Below the pieces are notes generated by a model. The model was not told the origin of the DNA. It worked only from the letters and a program-made list of their open reading frames with translations, and did no database searches. Of a stretch of DNA of 64,000 bases, positions 55,574 through 64,000 are shown one piece after another. Position 1 is the first letter of the stretch; each line of letters starts with the position of its first letter. The position numbers and the translations under genes were made by a program. The stretch spans positions 46,556-110,555 of the forward strand of contig NZ_JXAK01000016.1 of the NCBI RefSeq assembly GCF_000829455.1, written 5' to 3'. The stretch is from Gordoniibacillus kamchatkensis. GTDB taxonomy: Bacteria > Bacillota > Bacilli > Paenibacillales > NBRC-103111.

Positions 55574-57162
55574 TTGGAATCGGGATTGCCATCCCGTCTG
55601 AAGCTTCGGCTGTTCGGCATCTATGTTGGTCTGGGTCTTCTTACGTCTGTCGGCATGCTGCTGTCCAACATTTTCATCAGCAGATATGCGTGGAACGAAG
55701 TATGGTGGAGCTTCGCGGGAGTTCTGGCCGGTTACTCGATCCTGATTGCCGTCTTGCAGCTGATTACCCGCAATTGGTTTGCGCAACCGGCAGCGAATGA
55801 ACAGAAGAGGTCGGCGGAGCTGCGGTTGAAACTGTGGATGCGCCTGATGGATTTTCCTTCCGTGGTGTTTTGGTGCGTTTTTATTTTCGGAACGGCAGCG
55901 ACGCAAGTTTTTTACGTCATTATGTACGCGACGGTCGAACCGTTTGCGTTCAGCGTCCTGCAAATGCTGGGGCACGTCAAACGAACCGTATTCGCGACAA
56001 CGAGCTTCGCGGCTATCGCTTTTATCCATTACAGCGTCATACGCTGCTGCTGCGCAAACCGGTGCGGCAGCTCGGCATTACCCGAGCCGAAGGATACCGG
56101 TTTACTTCCATTGCCAAGCCGATGGCCCTTACGTTCGTCATCACGCTCGGATACGCGGCGTTAAGGTCGCTCTGGTACGTGCTGAACAGCATTTTGGGCG
56201 GCCGTTCTTTGCACATGACCGTCGTTTTTGCCATCGCTATCGTTTCGTTCGCTGCAGGGTTGACCGTGTTTACTTTGTTATCCCGCTTCTATTTGCTGGA
56301 CCTGCAGCGGATAATCGGGAGATTCCGCACACTGGCGAACCGGAAACGAAACGCCGAGTTCGTCCGCATCCCGATCGTCTCCAGGTACGAAACCGGGGAG
56401 CTGGTTTCCGTATTCAACGCGCTGCAAGGGCGCTATGAAAAAGAGTACGAGCAGTGGAATAAAGATTTGAAGCTGGCCCTCAGCGTGCAACAAAAGCTGC
56501 TGAACACCGATACGCTTGAGGACGGGGCGTGGCAAATTTCGGCGGCGCGCGCCTTGAGCGCGGAAGTCGGAGGCGGGCTGTTCGATATTGCCCGGACGGA
56601 GCAAGGAAACTTGCTGGTGATGGCGGGAACCGTGAACGGAAACGGGATGCCGGCCGCTTTGGTGATGTCCGCCGTTTTGACGCTGTTTCGGGCGCATGCC
56701 CGCGAGAGCGCCGAGCCGGCCCGGCTGTTAACTTCGTTAAACCGCAAGCTGTCCGAAATGCTTGGCAAAGACGATCCCAAAGTGTGCATGGGCATCGGTC
56801 TCATCAATACCCGGGAGAACGCTCTGGCATTCGCCTCAGCAGGCGCAGTCCAGGCGGTTGTTGTGCATGGCGGGCTCCGGCAAAGCCTTCGTTCGGCCGG
56901 CGGTCCTCCGCTATCCGAAGTTCCCGACGCCGAGTACACGGAAAGTATCGCTCCATTGGCAAAAGGCTGCCGGTTGCTGCTCTGCTCCCTCCCCCCGGAT
57001 TATCGCCATGTTCCGGATTTGGCCGCCAGGATGGCGGCACATGCGGACAGGCCGTTCCATCAATGGCAGAGGCTCATCGCTTTGGAAGTCGGCGGGCGTG
57101 GCGGCGATAACCCGGACATGGCGTTTTTGTCGGCCCACTGGAGGGAAGAGCGAAGTGCATAA
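55574..57162 (+). pseudogene. SpoIIE-type (PP2C-like) phosphatase with degenerate active site, frameshifted as read
   Basis: About 529 residues: about six membrane helices (to residue 240), a HAMP-like segment, then a SpoIIE/RsbU-type domain. TTG 55574 behind GGGGTGATTGCC. The frame breaks near 56040; one extra A restores HYSVITLLLRKP. The catalytic domain has kept its shape (VQQKLLN, GMPAALVMSAVLTLFRAHA) but lost all metal-binding Asp: VGGGLFD for VGGDFYD, GTVNGNG for GDVTGKG, LLLCSLPPDY for the YTDG strand. It is probably catalytically dead. Next gene encodes a canonical relative. Likely a sensory or regulatory partner of that enzyme. Confidence 0.82.
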
Positions 57163-58827
57163 GCGTCCCGGAACCGTCATGCTCCGTTTTGCCGCCGTTT
57201 ACAGCCTTGCTTTGTTAATAGGCACTTTGCTTCTGACCATAAACAATCTGGTCCAGTATCAATGGGATCTCGGCGGTTTGTGGGCATTCCATTTGAAGGC
57301 CGTTTTGGCGGGCGACCTGGTCTTCCTCTTGCTGCTGCTTGGCGTAACTTACCGGCGGATGAACGTTGCTCTCCGCTATTTTCGCGGTGATCGTGCCGTC
57401 TCCAGCCGGGATGCGTTTGCACGAATGCAAAAATTTCCGTTCGAAATATTCGGAGGCATGCTTGTTCTCGCATTTCTGTTATCGATCCTGTATCATGCGC
57501 TTGCTCTCTGGCATGACGAAACAGCGATTAAGGAATTGGACGTGCTGCTTGCAGTCGGGGGGCAGCTGCTGTCCGAGATGGGAATCGCGGCGACGCTCGC
57601 CATCATGCTCTTTAGCGCCATACGCGGCGTGCTCCGGCCGTACTGCCTCCAGCTGCAAATAGCGGAACCAGAATCCGGCGGAACGTCGTCCATCTTGTCC
57701 GCACTGATCCTTACATTCGTCAGCTGCTTCTTCATTGCCGCCGCGCAAATAACGCAATACGGCATAAGCTCGGTGATCGGGAATGGCCGCTCGCTCCGGG
57801 CGCGTTTCTCGGTTTGTCGGGAACGTACTGCGCATTCGTTATCGTTATTTTTTGTATGCCGCTATGGCAGTTCCGGCGCGATCTGAACGTATTGACCGGC
57901 AGCATCGGCTCCTTGCTGCAGGCTGACCGCAGCCGGATGCATGAAACGATTCCGGTAACGTCGAGGGATGAGCTCGGGCAGCTGACAGGGGCGTTCAACG
58001 AGCTGCAGGCGTCCGTTTACCGCGAATATGACGAGCTTGATAAGCGAATGAGACTGGCGTATAACATTCAGCAAAAGCTATTGCCGCAAAAGGAGCCGGC
58101 GGTCGAAGGGCTGGAAGTCGCCTCCATGTGCCGGCAATGCCGCGAGGTCGGGGGCGATTTTTACGATTGCCTGGCGTTTGGAAGCAGCCGGCTCGCGATC
58201 GCGATCGGCGATGTGACCGGCAAGGGGATGCCGGCCGCCTTGCTCATGTCCGCCGTCATGGTTTTATGGAGAACGGAAATGCTGAAGGGCGGCAGCAGCG
58301 AAGAAGTGATGACGCGCGTGAACCGATCGCTCTACGAGACGCTGCAAGGCGAGCTCTTCGTTACGATGGGACTGGCCGTGTTCGACATGAAGGAGCGTAC
58401 GGTGGACTATGCGAGCGCCGGACATATGGCTCCGTATTTGCTTAGGGAAGGGGAGCTTCAAGCGCTGCCGGTATCTTCGCTGCCGCTCGGTATGGATCCG
58501 GACCGGCAGTATCGCGGAACGGCATACGCTTTACAGCCCGGAGATGCATGGGTCCTGTACACGGATGGCATCATCGAAGCCTGGGACGAGCAAGACCGGA
58601 TGTTTGGTTTCGAACGGTGGGAACAACTGCTTCGCGGGCTGGACGGGACGGTGCCGCTTGAGCGGCAGCTCCGGATATTGACCGACCGGCTGCCTGAGAT
58701 GCATGCGGATTCTTCCGGCGATGACCGAACCGTTGTATGTGTTCGCTTTCACGGCAGAGAGGAAGCGGTTTGTAAGGAAACTGTAAGTGGGGATCGGTAT
58801 AATGTGGATAATGTAAAAACTTGGTAA
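57155..58827 (+). pseudogene. SpoIIE/RsbU-type serine phosphatase, active-site intact, frameshifted as read
   Basis: About 558 residues: helices at the N-terminus (to about 235), HAMP-like linker (TIPVTSRDELGQLTGAFNEL), catalytic domain. GTG 57155 behind GAGGGAAGAGCGAA, overlapping the preceding stop by eight bases. The frame breaks near 57780; one G added to run 57779-57781 restores SSVIGEWPLAPGAFLGL. All metal-site Asp motifs are present: REVGGDFYDC, IAIGDVTGKGMPAALL, VLYTDGIIEAWD and SGDDRTVV. It should dephosphorylate the STAS protein encoded two genes downstream and so release a sigma factor or another target of the anti-sigma kinase. Confidence 0.88.
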
Positions 58828-58842
58828 AAGGTGGACTGTGCC

Positions 58843-59307
58843 ATGGAAGCCGGTTTTCCGTTCTCAGCCGAATGGGTGCTGCCTAGCGAGTACGGATGCG
58901 AAAAGAAGGTTTTGGCGGAAATCGAAGCCTACGTCAAGCGGGCAGACCCGGCTTTCGAACGCTCGGACAACATGCTGACCGCGGTGGCTGAAGCGTGCCT
59001 GAATGCGTTCGAACACGGAAACCGGCTCGAAGAAAGCCTCACCGTTCAAGTTCGCATGACGGCTGACGAGCGCAAATATTTGTTTCAAATTTTCGATGAA
59101 GGGGAAGGATTTGCGGCATGTCCCGGTCATTTGCAGCCGGCGGAACGGGTAACCGGCCGGGAAGTCGCGAGGGGCTGGGGGCTGTTTTTGATCGGCGCTT
59201 TGGCGGACCGGTGGGCGTGCGGCCGGAGCGAAGGCAAGTTTTATATCGAAATCGAATTTAGCAAGCAGAGGGGAGCCGAAGCTAATGGAAAGCCAGTTTC
59301 GCGCTGA
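58843..59307 (+). CDS. RsbW-type anti-sigma serine kinase
   Basis: About 154 residues, a single GHKL ATPase domain. N box with the ATP-Mg residues EACLNAFEHGNR (about residue 50), G1 box FDEGEGFA and G2 region ARGWGLFLIGALADRW. AAAAGGTGGACTGTGCC favours ATG 58843; GTG 58831 is also in frame. Such kinases phosphorylate a STAS antagonist on Ser/Thr and sequester a sigma factor or other partner. The STAS gene overlaps its end by 23 bases. No sigma factor gene is found nearby. Confidence 0.9.
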   Translation: MEAGFPFSAEWVLPSEYGCEKKVLAEIEAYVKRADPAFERSDNMLTAVAEACLNAFEHGNRLEESLTVQVRMTADERKYLFQIFDEGEGFAACPGHLQPAERVTGREVARGWGLFLIGALADRWACGRSEGKFYIEIEFSKQRGAEANGKPVSR

Positions 59308-59653
59308 AGTCCGGGATGCCGGCAACGCAATCGTGATCGATATGTTCGGCGATTTATCCAAGGAAGCACAGGACCCGATGTTCTGTTTGCGTTCGTGGGA
59401 AGAACCGCCGCAGCCGGGGAAAGGCTACCTCATCTACAATTTTACGAACGTCCCTTATATCAACAGTCTCGGAATCGCGCTGCTGATCCGGCTTGTCCGG
59501 TCGACGGCCAAGGCCGGTTACCAGACTTTCGCCTACGGGCTAACGCCGCATTACCAGAAGCTGTTTCTGATGGTAGGCCTGACGGAGTACATGATGATTT
59601 ACCCGGACGAATACGCGATCCGGCAGCGCATCGAATCGCTGGCTTCATCTTAA
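59285..59653 (+). CDS. STAS-domain anti-sigma factor antagonist
   Basis: 122 residues, one STAS domain: AIVIDMFGDLSKEA strand-turn at the start, YLIYNFTNVPYINSLGIALL holding the Ser expected to be phosphorylated, and the closing KLFLMVGLTEYMMIYPDEYA. Ends the operon, overlapping the kinase gene. When dephosphorylated by the SpoIIE-type phosphatase it should bind the kinase. A strong terminator follows directly. Confidence 0.9.
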   Translation: MESQFRAEVRDAGNAIVIDMFGDLSKEAQDPMFCLRSWEEPPQPGKGYLIYNFTNVPYINSLGIALLIRLVRSTAKAGYQTFAYGLTPHYQKLFLMVGLTEYMMIYPDEYAIRQRIESLASS

Positions 59654-59659
59654 AGCTTG

Positions 59660-59698
59660 CAGACCTGAACGAACGATTTCGTCAGGTCTGTTTTTTTT
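59660..59698 (+). terminator. Rho-independent terminator of the partner-switching operon
   Basis: CAGACCTGA pairs with TCAGGTCTG around a 13-base loop, followed by eight T. Confidence 0.92.
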
Positions 59699-59914
59699 GT
59701 CTGCGAACTGTAAGTCGTTTGTAAGATGCCTTTACTATAATGTAGTCAACCGCATGGTCGGATCATGCAGCGTACGGAGGGATGCGGGATGATTTTTGTA
59801 CCGTTCTGACAATGGCGGGCCGTTCGTGCGGATCATGAGCGTTATCAAGTTAGGATAAACGGCTTACGCCGTCCACTCCTGACGCAGTAAAAAAAGACGC
59901 GGAGGAATGCCACT

Positions 59915-61684
59915 ATGTTAAAGAAAGCGATCAGTTTGTTCCTGTTGGCCGGACTCATGTCCACTATCGTCAGTTTGCCGTCATATGCCGCCAGCATCGT
60001 CAATTGGAGCGCAGTGAAAACCGGAGTTTACGATCCTCCGCTTGACGAGATTCTTATGTACAAAAATGAATTGAGCCAAGGCGGCTTCATTCTTTCGGAC
60101 ATGAAGCTGAGTGCAAAGAAGAAGGACCCCGATGTCGATTTTGTTATTACGCAGTACGGCGATTTCGGGGCCAGGATGGTTTATCAGCTGGACGAAGCGC
60201 TGGAAAGCGCTACGGATACCGACGCTTTGATGGGGAGCGACACAGAGGCGAAGATCAAGAACAATAACGTTTATTTAATCGTGCTGCACGACGGAAAATT
60301 TGCGAAAATCCGCATTGACCGTTTTACGCCGAGCAAAGTGTTTTTCTCTTACGTGCTGGAAAATGCGAACTCGCCGCAGCAGCAAACGCCCGTGCAGCAG
60401 CAGCCAACACAGCAGCCAACGCAGCAGCCAACACAGCAGCCGCCAGAGCAGCCGCCAGAGCAGCAAACGCCCGTACAGCCGCAGCCGGCTCAGCAAACGA
60501 GAGCGGACTCCGAGATCGGTTTGTTTATAAATACTTTTGACATGTACGTTCCGGGCACGTCTTATACGACGGATAATTTGGCTGCCAATACGACAACCAT
60601 AACCACCTCTGCCGGCGCATCGGCCGGCACGCTGAAGCTGAATGCGGACGGGACTTACGAGTATACCGGAAGCATCGATGAAGGCAGGGGCATTTGGAAG
60701 AAAACCGGGGCAACCGACTATCCGATCATCATGAAAGACAGCCAAACGGGAAAAGAGTTTAAGGTCGGCAAATCGGATAAACCGGAAAACGGCGACATCA
60801 TCATCTGGGACAGCTTCATTTGGAAATATGGAAAAGCGAAAGGGACAGCGACGGGGACAACGACTGCCCCGGCGCCGTCGCAGCAGACGCCATCGCCGCA
60901 GCCGCAGGAGCAAAAGCCGGAACAACAGCAGAAGCCCGCATCGCAGCCGGCCGCTCCTGCCGCGGAAATTGTCATGCAGCTGGATAATAAGACTGCCAAG
61001 GTCAACGGGCAAGTCCGCAACCTGGAAGTGGCCCCCACTTTGTTGAACGGGAGCACGATGGTGCCGCTGCGATTTATAGCGGAAGCTTTGGGGGCAAGCG
61101 TGGAGTGGAATAACAGCGAGCGGAAAATATCGTTAACGCTGCACGGCAGCGTCGTTTATTTGTGGATCGATAAAGTAACGGCGAGTGTTAACGGACAGAC
61201 GGTCCAGATGCTCGTTCCCGCGACGATTATTGACGGAAATACGCTTGTCCCGGTGCGCTTTGTAAGCGAAAACCTGAATCAGGAAGTGTCGTATGACAAC
61301 GCAACGCGATCGATTACGGTAAAAGGGCAAGGGGGCTCGTCCGCAACCGGTTCTCAACCCGATCAAGGCGCTCAGCCGTCGCAGCAGCAACCGCAACCGC
61401 AACCCGCCGATTCGCAGCCGGCGAAAAGCGGGGACTCGCGTTTCCTCGGCAAGTGGTACGGCACGAACGTGGCGAGCTCCTTCACGGTCAACGCGGACGG
61501 CACATATACAACAGACAAGGGCGAAACTTACCCTTACACGATTTCGGGCAACTCGATCATGTTCACGGGAGCGCTCGAAGCCTGGAACGGCGGAGAGGCC
61601 ACATTTGACAAATACGGAAACCTGGAATTTTATTGGTCGGATGCGGCAGGCTTCAAGTACTATTTTGCTTTTGCGCACGAGTAG
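59915..61684 (+). CDS. Secreted protein with copper-amine-oxidase-like N-terminal (stalk) domain
   Basis: 589 residues. Signal peptide MLKKAISLFLLAGLMSTIVS ending at SYAAS. Order: alpha/beta module to about residue 150; Gln/Pro-rich linker (QQPTQQPTQQPTQQPP); module about 195-300 (LKLNADGTYEYTG, GIWKKTG); second Gln/Pro linker; stalk domain about 345-470 with two copies of the family pattern (STMVPLRFIAEALGASVEWN and NTLVPVRFVSENLNQEVSYD); third linker; C-terminal module FLGKWYGTNVASSFTVNADG. The second and last modules share an NADGTY core, so they may be a duplicated domain. GGAGGAATGCCACT precedes ATG 59915. Function unknown; likely extracellular and wall-associated. Confidence 0.87.
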   Translation: MLKKAISLFLLAGLMSTIVSLPSYAASIVNWSAVKTGVYDPPLDEILMYKNELSQGGFILSDMKLSAKKKDPDVDFVITQYGDFGARMVYQLDEALESATDTDALMGSDTEAKIKNNNVYLIVLHDGKFAKIRIDRFTPSKVFFSYVLENANSPQQQTPVQQQPTQQPTQQPTQQPPEQPPEQQTPVQPQPAQQTRADSEIGLFINTFDMYVPGTSYTTDNLAANTTTITTSAGASAGTLKLNADGTYEYTGSIDEGRGIWKKTGATDYPIIMKDSQTGKEFKVGKSDKPENGDIIIWDSFIWKYGKAKGTATGTTTAPAPSQQTPSPQPQEQKPEQQQKPASQPAAPAAEIVMQLDNKTAKVNGQVRNLEVAPTLLNGSTMVPLRFIAEALGASVEWNNSERKISLTLHGSVVYLWIDKVTASVNGQTVQMLVPATIIDGNTLVPVRFVSENLNQEVSYDNATRSITVKGQGGSSATGSQPDQGAQPSQQQPQPQPADSQPAKSGDSRFLGKWYGTNVASSFTVNADGTYTTDKGETYPYTISGNSIMFTGALEAWNGGEATFDKYGNLEFYWSDAAGFKYYFAFAHE

Positions 61685-61698
61685 CTTTAGGTAAAATG

Positions 61699-61740
61699 GA
61701 TCGTCCGGCAACAGGAACTGTAGCCGGACGATCTTTTTTC
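61699..61740 (+). terminator. Rho-independent terminator
   Basis: GATCGTCCGGC pairs perfectly with GCCGGACGATC around a 13-base loop, followed by six T. Confidence 0.92.
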
Positions 61741-61868
61741 GTTTGGCAAATGCCGCCGGCGGCAAAGCCAACCGGCAGTTATGCGCGTACTAGCTTGTCT
61801 GTTTTGCTCATACATATGAAAGGAACATCAACGCCACAATTAGCGTCTTTGGACGAAGGAGGAACGGC

Positions 61869-63107
61869 ATGACGTACGGATATGGCGGCAGCAGCGCAAT
61901 TCTAGGTATCGGAACGGCACTCCCGCCTCATCGTATCCGCCAAGAGGATGCGGCGGAGCGCTTTGCCCACGCCTTGTCCGGACAACGGCGGAAGCGGCCA
62001 AACTGCGCGCCGCGTGTTCCGGCAGTGCGGCGTCGAGACGCGCTACACGTGCGAGCGGAGCTCGAAACGGCGCCAGAGGGAAGCCGGTATTTGGCCGGCT
62101 CCGCCCGCTCGTCGCCTTCGACCGGGGAGCGGGGAGCGGCATACCGGGAGCATGCTTTGCCGCTGGCGTTAGCGGCGGCCAGTCGGGCGCTGCAAGAGGC
62201 CGGCGCCAAGGCGGAACACATTACGCATTTGTTCGCGGTCAGCTGCACAGGCTTATATTTGCCCGGACTTGACGCCGAGCTGGTGCGCCATCTCGGCTTG
62301 CGGCGCGACGTGCAGCGGCTGCCGCTCAGTTTCGCCGGCTGCGCCGCCGGGCTCAAAGCGGTTGGCATCGCTTCCGGTATAGCTGAACAGGAGCTTGGAG
62401 CGAAAGTGCTGGTCGTATGCGTGGAGCTGTGCACGCTGCATGTGCAGACCGGTACCGGGCGCAACGAAATGTTGGCTGCGGCAATATTCGGCGACGGCGC
62501 GGCGGCTTGCGTCGTCGGCAGGCCGGGAGTGGCTGCGGGTTCGCCGAAGAGTGCGGCTGCGGGTTCGCATGAGGCTGCGTACGCGGGTCCGAGAGTCGGA
62601 CGCGGCTTGTTTGCGCTCGGGCGGTACCGCTCCGTGCTGCTGGAGGAGGGGGCCGAGGAGATGACATGGCATATTGGAGATCACGGATATGAGCTGTTTT
62701 TGTCGCCCCGCATTCCGGAGCTTCTTGTCAAGCTTGTGCCGGAGGAATTGGCCAGGCTGACGGCCGGCCTGCCGCTGCAAGAGCCGGAGCTGTGGGCGAT
62801 TCATCCGGGCGGGCGCGGCATATTGGATGCGCTGCAGCGGCTTTACGGCTTGTCGGAGCGGCAGCTCGCGCCAAGCCGGGCTGCGCTGCGCAACGTCGGC
62901 AACGTATCGTCGGCGACAATTTTGTTCGTGCTGGACGAGCTGCGCCGTGCAGCCGAAGCGGAAAGCGATGCCGAGCGCGGCGGACAAGGCCGCGGCGGAG
63001 GCGGGGAAGCAAGCGGCTGCGGCGTCGCCCTTGCCTTCGGTCCCGGCTTGACCGCCGAGCTGCTGGCGTTTCGCTATATCGCGCAAGACGCCGCGATGCC
63101 GATATAA
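61869..63107 (+). CDS. Type III polyketide synthase (chalcone/stilbene synthase family)
   Basis: 412 residues as read; condenses a fatty acyl-CoA starter with malonyl-CoA, in Bacilli typically to alkylpyrones or alkylresorcinols. Catalytic residues: Cys in AVSCTGLYLPGLD, His in WAIHPGGRGILDAL, Asn in RNVGNVSSATILFVLD. Three single-G losses (61980-61981, 62014, 62057-62058) cancel each other: the frame stays open, but residues about 38-63 are read wrongly. Correcting them restores TTAEAAKLRAAVFRQCGVE and TRYTCERELETAPEG, standard for the family. Two low-complexity inserts (GVAAGSPKSAAAGSHEAAYA and a Gly-rich one near the C-terminus) are unusual. GAAGGAGGAACGGC precedes ATG 61869. Confidence 0.9.
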   Translation: MTYGYGGSSAILGIGTALPPHRIRQEDAAERFAHALSGQRRKRPNCAPRVPAVRRRDALHVRAELETAPEGSRYLAGSARSSPSTGERGAAYREHALPLALAAASRALQEAGAKAEHITHLFAVSCTGLYLPGLDAELVRHLGLRRDVQRLPLSFAGCAAGLKAVGIASGIAEQELGAKVLVVCVELCTLHVQTGTGRNEMLAAAIFGDGAAACVVGRPGVAAGSPKSAAAGSHEAAYAGPRVGRGLFALGRYRSVLLEEGAEEMTWHIGDHGYELFLSPRIPELLVKLVPEELARLTAGLPLQEPELWAIHPGGRGILDALQRLYGLSERQLAPSRAALRNVGNVSSATILFVLDELRRAAEAESDAERGGQGRGGGGEASGCGVALAFGPGLTAELLAFRYIAQDAAMPI

Positions 63108-63121
63108 GAGGAGGTTGCCGG

Positions 63122-63864
63122 ATGGACCGACGCGATTTGCGCCGGCGCGACGAAACGATGGAGCTGATGGACGACTTGGCGCGCGGAGGCGAGGAGCTGC
63201 TTCAGGCGCACCGCCATCTGCATTTGCTTAACCGTCTGTTCGCCGCCGCCGGTCCGGCGGTATACGGGGTCGACCGGCTATGGAGGGAATGCGGCCGGCC
63301 GAGCGAGCTGACCGTGCTTGACATCGGGGCGGGATCCGGCGGCATAAATCGGCGCTTGCTGCGGTGGGCGGATGCGAACGGAATCGGGTTGCGGCTTGTG
63401 CTGGTCGATGTAGCGGCCGAAGCATGCGCCGCTGCGCGGGCCAGCTTCGCAGACGAACCGCGGGTGGAAGTGCGGCAAGGGAGCTTGTTCGAGCTGGCGG
63501 CGGACAGCGCGGATATCGTCACCGCCTCGCAGTTCGCGCATCATTTTATGGGGGAAGAGCTGCCCGCGGCTGTGAGGCGAATGGCCGCGGCTTCGCGGCT
63601 CGGAGTCGTGCTGGCCGACATTCATCGCCACTGGCTGGCGTACGCTGCCGTATGGCTCGTCACCAGGCTTTCGCCTAACCGTTACATCCGCCACGACGGT
63701 CCGCTGTCCGTGCGCGCGGCTTTCGCGGCGGCGACTGGGACATGCTCGCCGCGCAGCTGCAAGACTGCGTTACGCTGCGCTACGCTTGGCGGCCCTTGTT
63801 CCGGTACGCGGTGACGTTGCAGCGTCGTAAGGAAGGGGCGGATAGCGATGGAATGCGATTATGA
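63122..63864 (+). CDS. Class I SAM-dependent methyltransferase, frameshifted near the C-terminus
   Basis: About 247 residues. SAM-binding motif I LTVLDIGAGSGGINRRLLRW, motif II acidic end RLVLVDVAAE, and motif IV ADIVTASQFAHHFMG. GAGGAGGTTGCCGG precedes ATG 63122, 14 bases after the polyketide synthase stop. The read frame stops at 63814 with an atypical end; adding one C at 63715 restores RGFRGGDWDMLAAQLQDCVT and a frame to TGA 63862-63864, which overlaps the next gene. Probably methylates the polyketide product, as in other type III PKS clusters. Confidence 0.85.
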
Positions 63865-64000
63865 CGCGGCCGTGCTCGGCGCCGGCGTCGCCCGGGGCGG
63901 CGTTCGCGGCGGCGCTGGCCGGCGCGGGTGGCGCGTGCTCGCGGCCGACCGCGACACGTTCCCGCGCCACAAAGTGTGCGGGGAGTTTTTGTCGCCGGAG
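63848..64000 (+). CDS. FAD-dependent oxidoreductase (geranylgeranyl-reductase/monooxygenase type), N-terminal part
   Basis: The gene runs past the window end. ATG 63848 behind AAGGAAGGGGCGGATAGCG begins MECDYDAAVLGAGV, the dinucleotide-binding strand; the expected GxGxxG continuation (GAAFAAALAGAG) appears in another frame between about 63895 and 63935, after which WRVLAADRDTFPRHKVCGEF returns to the first frame. One extra C near 63893 and one missing G near 63935 would explain this. The DTFPRHKVCGEF motif is typical of the halogenase/geranylgeranyl reductase-like group. Third gene of the polyketide cluster, likely oxidising the product. Confidence 0.8.
   Translation, partial: MECDYDAAVLGAGVARGGVRGGAGRRGWRVLAADRDTFPRHKVCGEFLSPE

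Overview
The window looks like chromosome from a high-GC, spore-forming member of the Firmicutes, most likely Paenibacillaceae (Paenibacillus or Cohnella type). The evidence is a GerA-type germination operon, the cortex hydrolase CwlJ, a rifampicin phosphotransferase of the Paenibacillus/Listeria type, CheX, YhcY/YhcZ/YhdA synteny, lipoprotein solute-binding proteins, strong GGAGG ribosome binding sites and frequent GTG/TTG starts. No rRNA, tRNA, CRISPR array or intact insertion sequence was seen.

Layout. 1-7.1 kb: end of a uvrA-like gene, remnants of an AraC regulator and of an LplA-type solute-binding protein, a GNAT acetyltransferase, a membrane protein and rph. This part is visibly more A/T-rich than the rest. 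7.1-17.7 kb: a sugar-acid catabolic operon (three SDR dehydrogenases, a YjhG/YagF-type xylonate dehydratase, two paralogous TIM-barrel proteins, a sugar ABC importer) behind a promoter carrying a perfect-consensus CcpA (cre) site. 17.8-20 kb: copper ATPase CopA. 20-23.8 kb: a c-di-GMP-I riboswitch with terminator leading cheW-cheA-cheX-cheY. 24.2-27.1 kb: Gfo/Idh/MocA dehydrogenase and two TIM-barrel sugar isomerase-like genes. 27.2-31.5 kb: gerA-type operon plus a small two-helix membrane protein. 31.5-34.4 kb: ykkC-class riboswitch and a three-gene ABC-2 transporter. 34.4-36.6 kb: ChbG/YdjC deacetylase and a TauE-type exporter. 36.7-43.5 kb: hydroxyacid dehydrogenase, yhcYZ-yhdA, cwlJ, an MFS gene and a CYTH protein. 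43.5-47.8 kb: palindromic repeats, uxaC with two operators, an SRPBCC protein, then about 1.6 kb without intact genes but with a gene remnant, hairpins and four tandem units of about 80 bp. 47.8-53.4 kb: PatB/MalY, YmaF and a heterodimeric ABC exporter. 53.7-59.7 kb: a partner-switching module (BTAD-type regulator, two SpoIIE-type phosphatases of which one has lost its metal ligands, an RsbW-type kinase, a STAS protein). 59.9-64 kb: a secreted stalk-domain protein and the start of a type III polyketide cluster.

Three themes matter. First, RNA control is dense: c-di-GMP-I, ykkC class, and two related leader elements (26100-26240 and 34437-34566) that match no class I recognise; these are the best candidate for something undescribed. 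Second, the module at 53.7-59.7 kb pairs an apparently active and an apparently dead phosphatase. Third, at least fifteen otherwise intact genes are broken by single-base indels, nearly all one base missing from a short run. That pattern suggests consensus errors in the sequence rather than real gene decay, so genes listed as frameshifted should be read with this in mind.
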